64,000 nucleotides of DNA from Candidatus Poribacteria bacterium (GTDB taxonomy: Bacteria > Poribacteria > WGA-4E > GCA-2687025), in NCBI GenBank assembly GCA_028818695.1, contig JAPPNK010000015.1, positions 174,289 to 238,288 of the forward strand. Direction: 5' to 3'. Shown here one piece after another: positions 47,075 to 55,070 of the stretch. How positions within the stretch are numbered: position 1 is the stretch's first letter; each line of letters begins with the position of its first letter. The notes below the pieces were generated by a model. That model was not told where the DNA came from, did not search any database, and saw only the letters and a program-made list of their open reading frames with translations. Both the position numbers and the translations under genes were made by a program.

Positions 47075-48460
47075 ATGGCTTCTTCTAAACCCAACATACT
47101 TGTTTTCCTGACAGACGACCACGGCCAATGGGCATTGCCAACCTACGGCAACTCCGAAATATCTGCCCCCAACATCGATTATCTAGCCGCAAACGGCGCT
47201 GTCATGGAGAACGGATTCACCCCTTGCCCCGTCTGTTCCCCCGCCCGCGCCAGCTTCTTTACAGGACTGCTTCCGTCCCAGCATGGCGTTCATGACTGGC
47301 TCCGAGAATCGGAGCAGGCGCTCACACATGACGGCATCGACAACAAGACGAACGTCGCCGAGCTGCTTCAAGCGGACGGCTACCACACCGGTCTTGTCGG
47401 CAAATGGCACTGCGGCCGCTCCTCCGAGCCGAAGCGCGGATTCGACCGCTGGTTCAGCTACCAGGTCGCCCAGTATCCTCATTTCGGCGTCCAAAACTTC
47501 TCCGATCAAGGAGAGCATATTCAGCGCAAAGGGCATCAATCCGCCCTCTTGACCGACGAGGCGTCCGCCTTTCTGCGCGGCAGACCTAAAGACCGCCCCT
47601 TCTTCCTGTTTGTTGGGTATGTCAACACGCACGGTCCCCACCGCGACCAGCCCGAACGGCTTGTCGACCATTACCGCCGAAACGCGGCGTTTGTCGACAT
47701 TCCGAAGGAGACCTTCGCCGAATGCCATGGGATTCGCGGGCGGCGCGTATGGCCGGCAGAACATGTTTACCGCGAGGAGCTGGCGCAGTACTACGCCTCC
47801 GTCACGATGATCGACGACCAGGTCGGTCGGCTCTTGGACGAGCTGGACGTGCAAAACGCAATGGACGACACCTTGATCGTCTATACGGGCGACCATGGAC
47901 ATATGAACGGGCATCATGGGATGTTCAACAAGGGGAACGGCACAGTCCCGCAAAATTTCATCGAGGAATCGATACGCATTCCTTATATCGCGATGTGGCG
48001 CAACGGGTTTGAAGCGGCGCAGCGGCGCGCGGAATCGGTCGACCTGTGCGACTGGCTGCCGACGCTGATGGACGCCGCCAGCCTTGAGACGCCGGAGGAG
48101 ATTCATACGCCTGGGCGTTCCTTTTTGCCGCTGCTAAAGGGAGAAGCGGTTGAGTGGCGGGACGCGCAATTCTGCGAATACGGCAACGCCCGCATGATAC
48201 GCACAGACGAATACAAGCTCATACGGCGTTATCCTGGACCGAACGGACATTTTCCGGATGAGTTGTACGATCTCAAGAACGATCCGCGCGAGCGGGAGAA
48301 TCGAATCGACAGGGCGGAGTATGCGGAAATCGCGGCGCAGCTGACCGCTCGATTGGACGCGCATTTTGAAACGTATGAGACGGATGAATGCTCAGGCCGC
48401 GACATCGCCGCGCGTCCAAGATGCAACGCGAATGAGCCGTGGTGCCGCGCTGTTTCTTAA
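47075..48460 (+). CDS. Type I sulfatase (third in window)
   Basis: 461 residues. VFLTDDHGQWALPTYGNSEI has the metal Asp pair. CSPAR at 54-58 carries the formylglycine Cys54, followed by SFFTGLLPSQHG. GLVGKWHCGRS supplies the catalytic Lys-x-His, and TGDHGHMNGHHG the second metal pair. ELYDLKNDPRERENRI is the usual tail. No signal peptide. It is followed 11 bases later by a solute-binding lipoprotein gene. Confidence 0.93.
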   Translation: MASSKPNILVFLTDDHGQWALPTYGNSEISAPNIDYLAANGAVMENGFTPCPVCSPARASFFTGLLPSQHGVHDWLRESEQALTHDGIDNKTNVAELLQADGYHTGLVGKWHCGRSSEPKRGFDRWFSYQVAQYPHFGVQNFSDQGEHIQRKGHQSALLTDEASAFLRGRPKDRPFFLFVGYVNTHGPHRDQPERLVDHYRRNAAFVDIPKETFAECHGIRGRRVWPAEHVYREELAQYYASVTMIDDQVGRLLDELDVQNAMDDTLIVYTGDHGHMNGHHGMFNKGNGTVPQNFIEESIRIPYIAMWRNGFEAAQRRAESVDLCDWLPTLMDAASLETPEEIHTPGRSFLPLLKGEAVEWRDAQFCEYGNARMIRTDEYKLIRRYPGPNGHFPDELYDLKNDPRERENRIDRAEYAEIAAQLTARLDAHFETYETDECSGRDIAARPRCNANEPWCRAVS

Positions 48461-48471
48461 CAACAAGGAAA

Positions 48472-49539
48472 ATGATCATTCAGCGCCTAGATGTTTTCAG
48501 AACGCGAACAGGCTTCGGCGCATGCCTCATGGCGGCGCTGGCGTTCATCTTTATGGGCTGCGGTCAACTGCACGGTCTGCTTGAGCAGGACGACAAAACG
48601 GCCGCGGAATGTGTAGAAGCAGGGCGCGTTCTCAAGGTCGGCTTTTACGCCGATTTTCCCCCCGTCAGCTACAGCGCCGACGCCGATCCGAACGCCGGCG
48701 GCTTCAACGAGCATACGGGGTATGAAGCCGATCTGCTAACCGCGCTTGAGGCGGTGGACGACCTGGGCGCGACCTTCATCCGCAGCGGCATCGCTGAATG
48801 GCCGGGCATCTGGCTTAAATCGGCCGAGCCTGAATACGACCTGATCGGCGGCGGAATCACCATACTGGAGTCAAGGACGCGCGATGAAAACGGCGTCCCG
48901 AAAATCGCGTTCACATCGGGGCATATTACATTTCGTCAATCGCTCTTAGTCCGCGCCGAAGACGCCGACCGCCTCTCCGCGCACGCAGCGCTCGCCTCCG
49001 ATGTGCGCGTCGGCGTATTGTCCGCCACCACCGGCGAAGCGCGCCTGCTTCAACTTACCGGCATTGCGGACAGCGAAGGCGTCCTGACCAAAGGAACGCG
49101 CGTCTCAACGCCGAACGGAGAGGTTGAGGCTGACGGGACGGCCGATTACATGATCACCGCCGCTCAGGCGTCGCCCAGTCTGGAAGGGCGCGCGCTCATC
49201 ATCCCCGCCGCCGACCATATGCCGCAGGTTGTGTATCTCAGCGGCGACGCGGAATTGCTTGAAGCGCTGGCGGGCGGGAGCATTGACGCCATCGCGCGCG
49301 GCGAAATCGGCAACCGCGGCGCCTCCCATGTCTCCGGCGGCGCCTTCGTTGTCACGGCGTTGGACGATCAGGTGGAATACGGCGGGTTTACGCTCGCGCT
49401 GGAAGACGCCGACCTGCTCGCCTGCATAGACGAACGGCTCTATTTTTTGACGGACGGCGGCAACATCGGTTATGGAGAATGGCTAGAGAATCCGGCGGTC
49501 TTTCTTGAGCGCGCTGCGATGTGGAATGCTAAAGAATAA
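48472..49539 (+). CDS. Family 3-like periplasmic solute-binding lipoprotein
   Basis: 355 residues from ATG 48472. Signal sequence ends in ALAFIFMGC, a lipobox-like site at Cys30. The mature part starts with VLKVGFYADFPPVSYSADAD, GYEADLLTALEAV and AEPEYDLIGGGITILESRTR, and continues in the two-lobe amino-acid-binding-protein pattern. No transporter genes follow, so it may be an orphan receptor or sensor. A GTG at 48439 in frame overlaps the sulfatase and is less likely. Confidence 0.8.
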   Translation: MIIQRLDVFRTRTGFGACLMAALAFIFMGCGQLHGLLEQDDKTAAECVEAGRVLKVGFYADFPPVSYSADADPNAGGFNEHTGYEADLLTALEAVDDLGATFIRSGIAEWPGIWLKSAEPEYDLIGGGITILESRTRDENGVPKIAFTSGHITFRQSLLVRAEDADRLSAHAALASDVRVGVLSATTGEARLLQLTGIADSEGVLTKGTRVSTPNGEVEADGTADYMITAAQASPSLEGRALIIPAADHMPQVVYLSGDAELLEALAGGSIDAIARGEIGNRGASHVSGGAFVVTALDDQVEYGGFTLALEDADLLACIDERLYFLTDGGNIGYGEWLENPAVFLERAAMWNAKE

Positions 49540-49565
49540 GCCCGCGCCAGCGTCTTGGAGCGGGC
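49540..49565 (+). terminator. Weak hairpin after the solute-binding gene
   Basis: GCCCGC (49540-49545) pairs with GCGGGC (49560-49565). No T-run follows, so termination is uncertain. Confidence 0.3.
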
Positions 49566-49586
49566 ATGCTTCAACAGGTATGGAAG

Positions 49587-49614
49587 GAAGCCGAAGCTGC
49601 GTTTATTCGGCTTC
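49587..49614. terminator. Hairpin at the 3' end of the Arg-rich gene
   Basis: A perfect 9-bp stem, GAAGCCGAA (49587-49595) with TTCGGCTTC (49606-49614), around a 10-base loop that contains the minus-strand stop codon. It could separate the convergent transcripts; no T-run on either side. Confidence 0.35.
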
Positions 49615-50298
49615 GCTTGCCTCTTCAGCCTCAGGGTTCATTCTGGACTGGATTGACGCGCCGAGAGAACGCAGAGCCGCTTTCGCGTCATCGGTTGAAC
49701 CCGTATGGACAATCTTCGTCCCGTTCTCTGTATGCTGAACGGAAGTCTCAATGTTCGCCCGCTGGAGATACAGCCGCGCCGCTGTCGGCGTCAGGCGTCC
49801 GCCGCGCGCCGCCAACTTGGCAAGACGCGGCTTGCCTTTGCTCATCTCATGGCGCATTTCGGCATGCGCTTGGATGACAGGGACGCGCTCTTCGTTCTCG
49901 GTTGTGATGCGGAGCTCAAATCCGCCGTCGGTCAGCTGAACGGCGCGCGACACATCTTCCATGCCGCGCCTGCCGCGTTCGAAGCCTGGGCGTCCTTGCC
50001 GCCCGCGTTCTCTCGTCCTGCCGCGCGCGCTCTCTCTTGTCCTGCGCCGCTCGACGTTTCTTGGACCTCGGGGCGCATGGCTTCGGCGTCCTGGGCGTCC
50101 TCTGCGGTCGCCGCTTCTTGTTCTTCGGCGTTCCAGTCCTGGTCGTCCTCGCCGTTCGTGTCGTTTTGGACCTCTGCGGTCGCCGCTTCTTGTTCTTCGG
50201 CGTTCCAGTCCTGGTCGTCCTCGCCGTTCGTGTCGTTTTGGACCTCGCCGGCTGTTTCCTCGTCGCGTTTCTCTTTGTTGTGTTTCTCTTCTCAACAT
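49603..50298 (-). CDS. Arg/Gly-rich repeat protein with duplicated C-terminal module
   Basis: 231 residues. Residues 1-110 are low complexity, rich in Arg, Gly, Glu and Pro, and include a 24-residue unit (GPKRHERRGRPGLERRRTRS, then GDRR) present twice and encoded by a perfect 72-bp tandem repeat. The C-terminal half holds two similar stretches (SRAVQLTDGGFELRITTENE; ETSVQHTENGTKIVHTGSTD), each followed by a helix. GGAGG lies just before the ATG/TTG pair at 50298/50295. The Arg/Gly part suggests nucleic-acid binding. All six frames are open over the repeat; this frame is preferred because it alone runs into an ordered C-terminus. Confidence 0.55.
   Translation of the reverse strand: MLRRETQQRETRRGNSRRGPKRHERRGRPGLERRRTRSGDRRGPKRHERRGRPGLERRRTRSGDRRGRPGRRSHAPRGPRNVERRRTRESARGRTRERGRQGRPGFERGRRGMEDVSRAVQLTDGGFELRITTENEERVPVIQAHAEMRHEMSKGKPRLAKLAARGGRLTPTAARLYLQRANIETSVQHTENGTKIVHTGSTDDAKAALRSLGASIQSRMNPEAEEASEAE
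50101..50244. repeat. Perfect 72-bp tandem duplication
   Basis: 50101-50172 and 50173-50244 are identical base for base. The unit length is a multiple of three, so it adds 24 residues to the Arg-rich protein. The lack of any difference indicates a very recent duplication or active copy-number change. Confidence 0.95.
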
Positions 50299-50506
50299 TT
50301 CCTCCGTTGATTTTGTTTCTTCGCCGCTCCGATGCGCATGCGATCATGCGTTTGGGCGGCTTTGTTTGCTTTCAACCGTCTTAGACGCAGCGGTCCGCTG
50401 AAAGGTTGAGCGCGTTCTGCGGCTTTCTCTCATCGGCGCCGTTCCCTATTGGGCGCAGTCTATGTTAAACTCGCTCTATAACATCAAAACGCGAGGGGGC
50501 GCAAAG

Positions 50507-51262
50507 ATGCGTTTGAAAGGCAAAAGAGCCTTTATCACAGGAGCGGGAAGCGGCATTGGATGGGAGACGGCGCGGCAGATGGTCTTGGAAGGGGCGCATG
50601 CCGCTCTCATCGGCCTCCCGTCAGACGAGGTGGAGCGCAAAGCGAAGCGCCTGCGCCCCTCCGCTCTCGGCGTCTTCGCGGATGTCTCGGACGAAGCGCA
50701 GGTGAAAAATGCGGTCGAAGCGGCCGTCAAAGCGTTCGGCGGCATCGACATACTTGTCGCCAGCGCCGGCATTCAGCTCCATCTCGAAGACCGCGACCTC
50801 CATACGCTCCAATCGGAAGCGTGGGACCGAACGCACAACGTCAATTACCGCGGCGTCTTTTTGACGGTCAAGCATGTCTTAAATGAAATGGTCGAATCGG
50901 GGAGCGGAGGCTCCGTCGCAATCGTCTCCTCCGTCACAGGTTTGAGCGGCTTTTCAGCAAACCCCGCCTATCTCAGCGGCAAGCATGGCTTGATCGGTTT
51001 GAGCCGACATGTCGCCGTCCATTACGGCAGATACGGCGTTCGCTGCAACGCGGTCTGCCCTGGAGCGCTTGAGCGGACGCCGAATCATGAAGAGCATCCC
51101 GACCCGAAGGGGCGCGCCGAGCGTTTTGAGGCGCGCGTGCCGCTGGGCCGTCTCGGCTCGCCGGCGGAGGTCGCCAACGCGCTTGTTTTTCTGTCCAGCG
51201 ACGAAGCCTCCTACATCAACGGCGCCTGTTTAACCATAGACGGCGGCCTCTCCTCGGCGTGA
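50507..51262 (+). CDS. Short-chain dehydrogenase/reductase (SDR)
   Basis: 251 residues. Classical SDR: cofactor loop TGAGSGIG, NAG-like ASAGIQ, catalytic Ser in VAIVSSVTGLSG, Tyr-x3-Lys in PAYLSGKHGLIGL and the terminal INGACLTIDGGLSS. Start ATG 50507 with GAGGGGG upstream. Acts on a small alcohol or ketone not identified. No operon partner in the same direction within 150 bases. Confidence 0.93.
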   Translation: MRLKGKRAFITGAGSGIGWETARQMVLEGAHAALIGLPSDEVERKAKRLRPSALGVFADVSDEAQVKNAVEAAVKAFGGIDILVASAGIQLHLEDRDLHTLQSEAWDRTHNVNYRGVFLTVKHVLNEMVESGSGGSVAIVSSVTGLSGFSANPAYLSGKHGLIGLSRHVAVHYGRYGVRCNAVCPGALERTPNHEEHPDPKGRAERFEARVPLGRLGSPAEVANALVFLSSDEASYINGACLTIDGGLSSA

Positions 51263-51304
51263 ACGGACGGGAGAGCTGAACTTTGGCGGTTCTCTCTCGA
51301 TGAT

Positions 51305-51330
51305 GTTCCAAGTTTAGACATGAGGTCAGA
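51305..51330 (+). promoter_or_regulatory. Conserved upstream promoter box, copy 3
   Basis: GTTCCAAG, ten bases, then AGGTCAGA on the plus strand, 8 bp before a -35. The only copy without a recognisable dispersed repeat behind it. Confidence 0.55.
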
Positions 51331-51338
51331 AACTCGGC

Positions 51339-51366
51339 TTGAATTCCTGTCGCGGCGCTCTATCAT
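51339..51366 (+). promoter_or_regulatory. Promoter of the lipid-enzyme cluster
   Basis: TTGAAT (51339-51344), a 16-bp spacer and TATCAT (51361-51366), about 59 bases before ATG 51425. Confidence 0.6.
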
Positions 51367-51424
51367 ATGCGCATAATCTGAAGAGCGCGGTTCATTTTTC
51401 ATCCCCTTAGCGAGGTTGGTTGGA

Positions 51425-52279
51425 ATGGCGGGGATCCGTCTGGCATTAGCCTATCTAATTGCCCATACCTTTTTGTCGGCGTTGGCGATTCGCCATGTAC
51501 AGATCCCCGTCTGGGTCTTTGCGGCAAATCTGACCGCAATCGCCGCTTTCGCTTACATCTTGGCGCGCGGTCGGAGCGGCGGTTTCAAAAGCGAATCTGT
51601 CCGCTGGTCGGTTTTATGGCTGCCGGTGTTGACATTCTGGATATGCTACGGCTGGTCCGAGTGGACGCTGCATGCGTTCCATCCGCCCGGCGAAACCTGG
51701 GACGCCGCCTTCATCGCAATTGAGCGGCAAATCGGACAACCGACGCTCTGGATGGCGAAAGGAGGCTCCTCGATCTTGACAGAGACTGCCTCTATATTTT
51801 ACGCCAGCTATTATCTGTATATGCTGACGCTTGGCGTTGCGTTAACCCGCCGAAAAGAGTATAAGGCGTTTGAGGAGGCGGTCTTCGCCGTCTCGCTTGG
51901 GTATGCCGCGTCCTATATCGTCTTTGCGCTCGTGCCGCTCTGGGGTCCGCGCTGGGCGTTTGTGGACGCCGGTCTGTTGGACGTTTCGGAACAGCAGCTG
52001 AGAGGCGGGTTCGTCACCGATTTATTGAACCAAATTCAGTACGGCGGAGTCGCGCTCAAGGGCGGAGCCATGCCCAGTTCGCACACCTCAACGGGAGTCG
52101 TCTTCGCCGTCTGGTGCGGACGCATCTGGGGCTGGAAGGCGGGAGCCGCCGCTTGGATCGTCGTCGCGGGGATGTGTTTCGGCGCGATGTACGCCCGTTA
52201 CCATTATGCGCTTGACATTGTGGGAGGCGCGGCGCTCGGCATGGCAAGCTTGCGCTTGGCTCGAAAGGCGGTTCCATGA
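51425..52279 (+). CDS. PAP2-family membrane phosphatase / inositolphosphotransferase-like
   Basis: 284 residues with about six membrane segments. The PAP2 catalytic motifs are ALVPLWGPRW, PSSHTSTG and YARYHYALDIVGGAALG (His and Asp of the C3 motif). The layout resembles AUR1/inositol-phosphorylceramide synthase-like proteins that act on lipid phosphates. ATG 51425 is preferred to TTG 51416. The stop overlaps the next gene (ATGA). Confidence 0.82.
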   Translation: MAGIRLALAYLIAHTFLSALAIRHVQIPVWVFAANLTAIAAFAYILARGRSGGFKSESVRWSVLWLPVLTFWICYGWSEWTLHAFHPPGETWDAAFIAIERQIGQPTLWMAKGGSSILTETASIFYASYYLYMLTLGVALTRRKEYKAFEEAVFAVSLGYAASYIVFALVPLWGPRWAFVDAGLLDVSEQQLRGGFVTDLLNQIQYGGVALKGGAMPSSHTSTGVVFAVWCGRIWGWKAGAAAWIVVAGMCFGAMYARYHYALDIVGGAALGMASLRLARKAVP

Positions 52280-52713
52280 CAAGCTTCACGCACGCTGCTG
52301 TCGGCTTGGGCGTCGCCTCTTTTTTTAAAGAAGTTCCGGAAGTTCAGCCCGTCTACCTCTACGCGGTCGGCTTTTCGCTCCTGCCCGACTTAGACCATCT
52401 GCTGTTCCTAAGGACAATGAAGCTCAAGGTTGGAGGCATGCGCCATGCGCGCACCTTCATGCATGAGCTGCTTGGAACGGCGGTTTGGCTGGCGGTCGGG
52501 CTGTGCGTCATGCCGTTCAATTTTCAGCTCGGTTGTCTTTTCATCGCGTGTTTGTCGGCGCATCTGTTTTGCGATTTCATCAACGGATACAGCGAGCCGT
52601 TCAAGCGCATTCGCTCCGCGCCGGGCATCGACATGGGCAAGAGTTTGCCGACGCGCATCGCGCAAGAGGCGTTGATAGGGGGGTTGTCCCTGTGGCTCTT
52701 CTTCGCAGGTTGA
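52276..52713 (+). CDS. YdjM-like inner-membrane metal-dependent hydrolase
   Basis: 145 residues. The pattern THAAVGLG, SLLPDLDHLLF, ARTFMHELLG and AHLFCDFING matches the predicted metal-binding residues of the YdjM/DUF457 family, with three or four membrane helices. Activity unproven in this family. Lies between two lipid enzymes and overlaps both. Confidence 0.78.
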   Translation: MTSFTHAAVGLGVASFFKEVPEVQPVYLYAVGFSLLPDLDHLLFLRTMKLKVGGMRHARTFMHELLGTAVWLAVGLCVMPFNFQLGCLFIACLSAHLFCDFINGYSEPFKRIRSAPGIDMGKSLPTRIAQEALIGGLSLWLFFAG

Positions 52714-53129
52714 CCGACGTTCGCAAACAGCTTGCGGATCGAGCGCTAGGGGGCGGACCGCTTCCGTTTTCGGCTGAAGAGGTAACCCGCGTCAGCGCTT
52801 GGTGCTGCTTTTTGGCGGGCTGGGCATGCATGGGCGGACGGTTAGGCTGGGCGCTCGGTTTGTTGATTGCGTGCCTCCTATTAGACGTGGCGGACGGAGT
52901 CGCCGCCCGCCGCAACGACGAAGACAATCCGCATGTGGACTGGGCGGCGGACCGGTTCGGGGAGCTGGCTCTGATCGGAGGGCTGTTTTGGCGCGATTCG
53001 ATCTGGGTCGGCGGAGCGTATTCTGCCTGTTACGCGTTGAACATTTTTTTGCCTCGCTGGCGGATTCCTGTGCTTCCGCTTCGTCATGTCTTGGCGGCGT
53101 ATTGGGCGTATCGGATCTTAGCCGGGTAA
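52692..53129 (+). CDS. CDP-alcohol phosphatidyltransferase-like protein, atypical motif
   Basis: About 145 residues. The signature DxxDGxxAR is intact in DVADGVAARRNDEDNPH, and two further Asp follow in VDWAADRFGE. The loop between them is three residues shorter than the usual spacing and the conserved Gly is replaced. Membrane helices flank the motif. Transfers an alcohol head group to CDP-linked lipid in typical members. The start is uncertain: GTG 52692 has a G-rich site 8 bases upstream; TTG 52710 overlaps the previous stop. Confidence 0.65.
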   Translation: MALLRRLTDVRKQLADRALGGGPLPFSAEEVTRVSAWCCFLAGWACMGGRLGWALGLLIACLLLDVADGVAARRNDEDNPHVDWAADRFGELALIGGLFWRDSIWVGGAYSACYALNIFLPRWRIPVLPLRHVLAAYWAYRILAG

Positions 53130-53161
53130 GGGCGGCGCGCGGCGTTCCCAGCTGTAAAGCT

Positions 53162-53256
53162 TGGCGGGAGCGGGTGGGAGTCGAACCCACCACAGACGTC
53201 TAACGCCCGTATCCGGTTTTGAAGACCGGTAGAGCCACCGGACCCTATCCGCCCCC
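53162..53256 (-). tRNA. selC: tRNA-Sec (anticodon UCA)
   Basis: 95 bases including an encoded CCA. The acceptor stem has 8 bp (GGGGGCGG with CCGCTCCC, one G-U) and the T stem 5 bp (GTGGG/CCCAC), the 8+5 bacterial selenocysteine form. The D stem has 6 bp (AGGGTC/GGCTCT) with loop CGGT. The anticodon stem CCGGT/ACCGG encloses CTTCAAA, anticodon TCA, read as UGA. A long variable arm lies between the anticodon and T arms, and the discriminator base is G73. selA, selB and selD are not in the window. Confidence 0.95.
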
Positions 53257-53304
53257 ATGCGCATGGCATGATACTCGAAAACAGGCGATGCCGCATGCGT
53301 CAAA

Positions 53305-53520
53305 CTAGGATTGGCGTTTGAGCTGAGACATGTCGACATGCGAACGCGGACGTCTTCTGCGGCGCCTCTAGATTCCCTTCCCGTTTCCCGTTCCCCGTTT
53401 TCACGGAGACATGCTTCACGAGGACATGCTTCACTGGACATGGCTTGCGCGGGAATGCATGTCCTCGCGGAAGCGGGGAACGGCCTGGTTGGCGACGCCT
53501 TTTTCCCATGAATAAGGCTT
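53305..53520. repeat. Dispersed intergenic repeat, copy D (longest)
   Basis: Contains CGCGGACGTCTTCTGCGGCG, CCTCTAGATTCCC, TTCCCCGTTTTCACGGAGAC, a short direct repeat GGACATGCTTCAC (twice, with a third degenerate copy), GGCTTGCGCGGGAATGC and GGCCTGGTTGGCGACGCC. Matches copy A (900-1000, inverted) and copy B (46810-46930). No gene is visible in 53257-53629. Confidence 0.6.
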
Positions 53521-53533
53521 TGGTCGTTCAACG

Positions 53534-53559
53534 GTCCCAACTTTCGGTATGAGGTCAGA
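53534..53559 (+). promoter_or_regulatory. Conserved upstream promoter box, copy 4
   Basis: GTCCCAAC, ten bases, then AGGTCAGA on the plus strand, 8 bp before the -35 of the HtrA gene. Confidence 0.6.
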
Positions 53560-53567
53560 AGGTTGAG

Positions 53568-53596
53568 TTGCGCTCTCTCTAAAGCAGGTGTATGAT
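53568..53596 (+). promoter_or_regulatory. Promoter of the HtrA operon
   Basis: TTGCGC (53568-53573), a 17-bp spacer and TATGAT (53591-53596), 33 bases before ATG 53630. Confidence 0.7.
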
Positions 53597-53629
53597 ACGT
53601 TAGAATAAGCAGGATTGGAGCGGACAATC

Positions 53630-55060
53630 ATGAAAAGGTCTCATCTGCTGTTGGCGCTGCTTCTGGGCGGCTCGTTGGTGTTGGTTTTCAGTCAGTGTCA
53701 GTCGGGGCAGCAACCGTCCACAGACATCTCCATCGCGGAGTCGTTTGAAACAGCGTTAGCCGATGTGGTGGAGCGGAGCCGGCCTGCAGTGGTATCGATT
53801 TCTGCCAATGCGAACGTCGGCAGTCGGTCTCGTTTTGGGTTTGAGTCGATCCCTGTCACCGGCGCGGGCTTCATCTTTCGTCCTGAGGGGTACCTTTTGA
53901 CAAATGAGCATGTGGTGAGCGGCTCCAGAACGGCGCGGGTGAGGTTCACGAACGGGAATGTCCGCAACGCCCGCGTGATCGGTTCCGATCCGAACACGGA
54001 CATTGCCGTATTGAAGATTGAGGCGATGGAGGGGGACGATGAGTTTCCGTCGCTGAAGCTGGGCGATTCCGATTCGGTCCGCGTCGGCCAATTTGCAGTC
54101 AGTTTAGGCAATCCGCTTCAGCTCAATTTTTCAGCAAACATCGGCATCGTGAGCGCCAAAGGACGGCAGAATCTGATCGGACGTCGAACGGAAGACGATA
54201 AGGTCATTCGCTATCAGGATTTCATTCAGACCGACGCCTATATGAATGTCGGCAACAGCGGCGGCCCGCTGCTCAATCTGCGCGGCGAAGTGGTCGGGAT
54301 CAACACCATGATACGCACCCGCCAAAGCTCCGATCAATATATCGGTCTCGGTTTTGCCATACCGAGCAACATCGCGCAGATCATCAGCGATCAGCTCATT
54401 GAGCGGGGCAGAATCGTGCGCGGCTGGCTCGGCATTGAATATCGGACCGAGCCAGAAGGCATTTTGGTTTGGGACGTAGTGAAAGAGTCGCCTGCGGGCG
54501 AGGCAGGCTTTCAACGCAACGACATCATCTTCGCTATCGATTCAAAACCCCTGAACGCCGCCGATCCAAACGAGCTTCAGAAACAATTTCAGTGGATGAT
54601 CGCCATGTCCCCTGTCGGAAAGAAGATGCGTTTCAAGACGCTGCGCGGCGGAGAGGAGATCGATATCGATGTGATTCTGAGCGAGATGCCGGCGAAGCAT
54701 GCTGGGCGCGAGGCGCCGCGTTATCCGTTGACGGCGCAGCTCGGTTTTCGAGGCGTCAAAAAGATGTGGCCTAATGTGGCGGCGGACTACCACTTTTTAG
54801 AAGGAGACGTCGGCGCGTATATCGGGAAGGTAACGGAAGACAGTGCCGCTGATCAGGCAGGCATTCGAGAAGGGGACCTTGTAACGGAGGTGAACGGAAA
54901 AGCGGTCAGCTCGCCCGCCGAGCTGGAAAGCGCGCTCTTCCATTTAACCAATGACGAAAAGGAAAAAACGGTCTCGTTCACAGTGAAGTCTCCTGGAGAG
55001 GCAATGTCGGAACCGTCCGCCCGCGAGGCGGCTATTCCGATTGAAGCGCTGCGAAAATGA
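53630..55060 (+). CDS. HtrA/DegP-family serine protease with two PDZ domains
   Basis: 476 residues from ATG 53630 (GGAG 9 bases upstream). An N-terminal signal or membrane anchor (LLLALLLGGSLVLVFSQCQS; the Cys site is not a good lipobox). Triad: His94 in LLTNEHVVSG, Asp124 in DPNTDIAVLK, Ser210 in NVGNSGGPLL. PDZ1 follows from about 285 (RGWLGIEYRTEPEGILVWDV) and PDZ2 near 400 (VGAYIGKVTEDSAADQAGIR). Periplasmic quality control is the expected role. Confidence 0.95.
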   Translation: MKRSHLLLALLLGGSLVLVFSQCQSGQQPSTDISIAESFETALADVVERSRPAVVSISANANVGSRSRFGFESIPVTGAGFIFRPEGYLLTNEHVVSGSRTARVRFTNGNVRNARVIGSDPNTDIAVLKIEAMEGDDEFPSLKLGDSDSVRVGQFAVSLGNPLQLNFSANIGIVSAKGRQNLIGRRTEDDKVIRYQDFIQTDAYMNVGNSGGPLLNLRGEVVGINTMIRTRQSSDQYIGLGFAIPSNIAQIISDQLIERGRIVRGWLGIEYRTEPEGILVWDVVKESPAGEAGFQRNDIIFAIDSKPLNAADPNELQKQFQWMIAMSPVGKKMRFKTLRGGEEIDIDVILSEMPAKHAGREAPRYPLTAQLGFRGVKKMWPNVAADYHFLEGDVGAYIGKVTEDSAADQAGIREGDLVTEVNGKAVSSPAELESALFHLTNDEKEKTVSFTVKSPGEAMSEPSAREAAIPIEALRK

Positions 55061-55070
55061 AAGGACGGCT

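Noticed and set aside
50101-50244. CRISPR array
   Set aside because: Only two direct, spacer-less 72-bp units lying inside a reading frame; no repeat-spacer structure occurs anywhere in the window.
49916-50347. Lys/Arg/Thr-rich minus-strand frame overlapping the Arg-rich gene
   Set aside because: It ends abruptly inside the ordered C-terminal region of the other frame and has a poorer start; kept only as a note on the six open frames.
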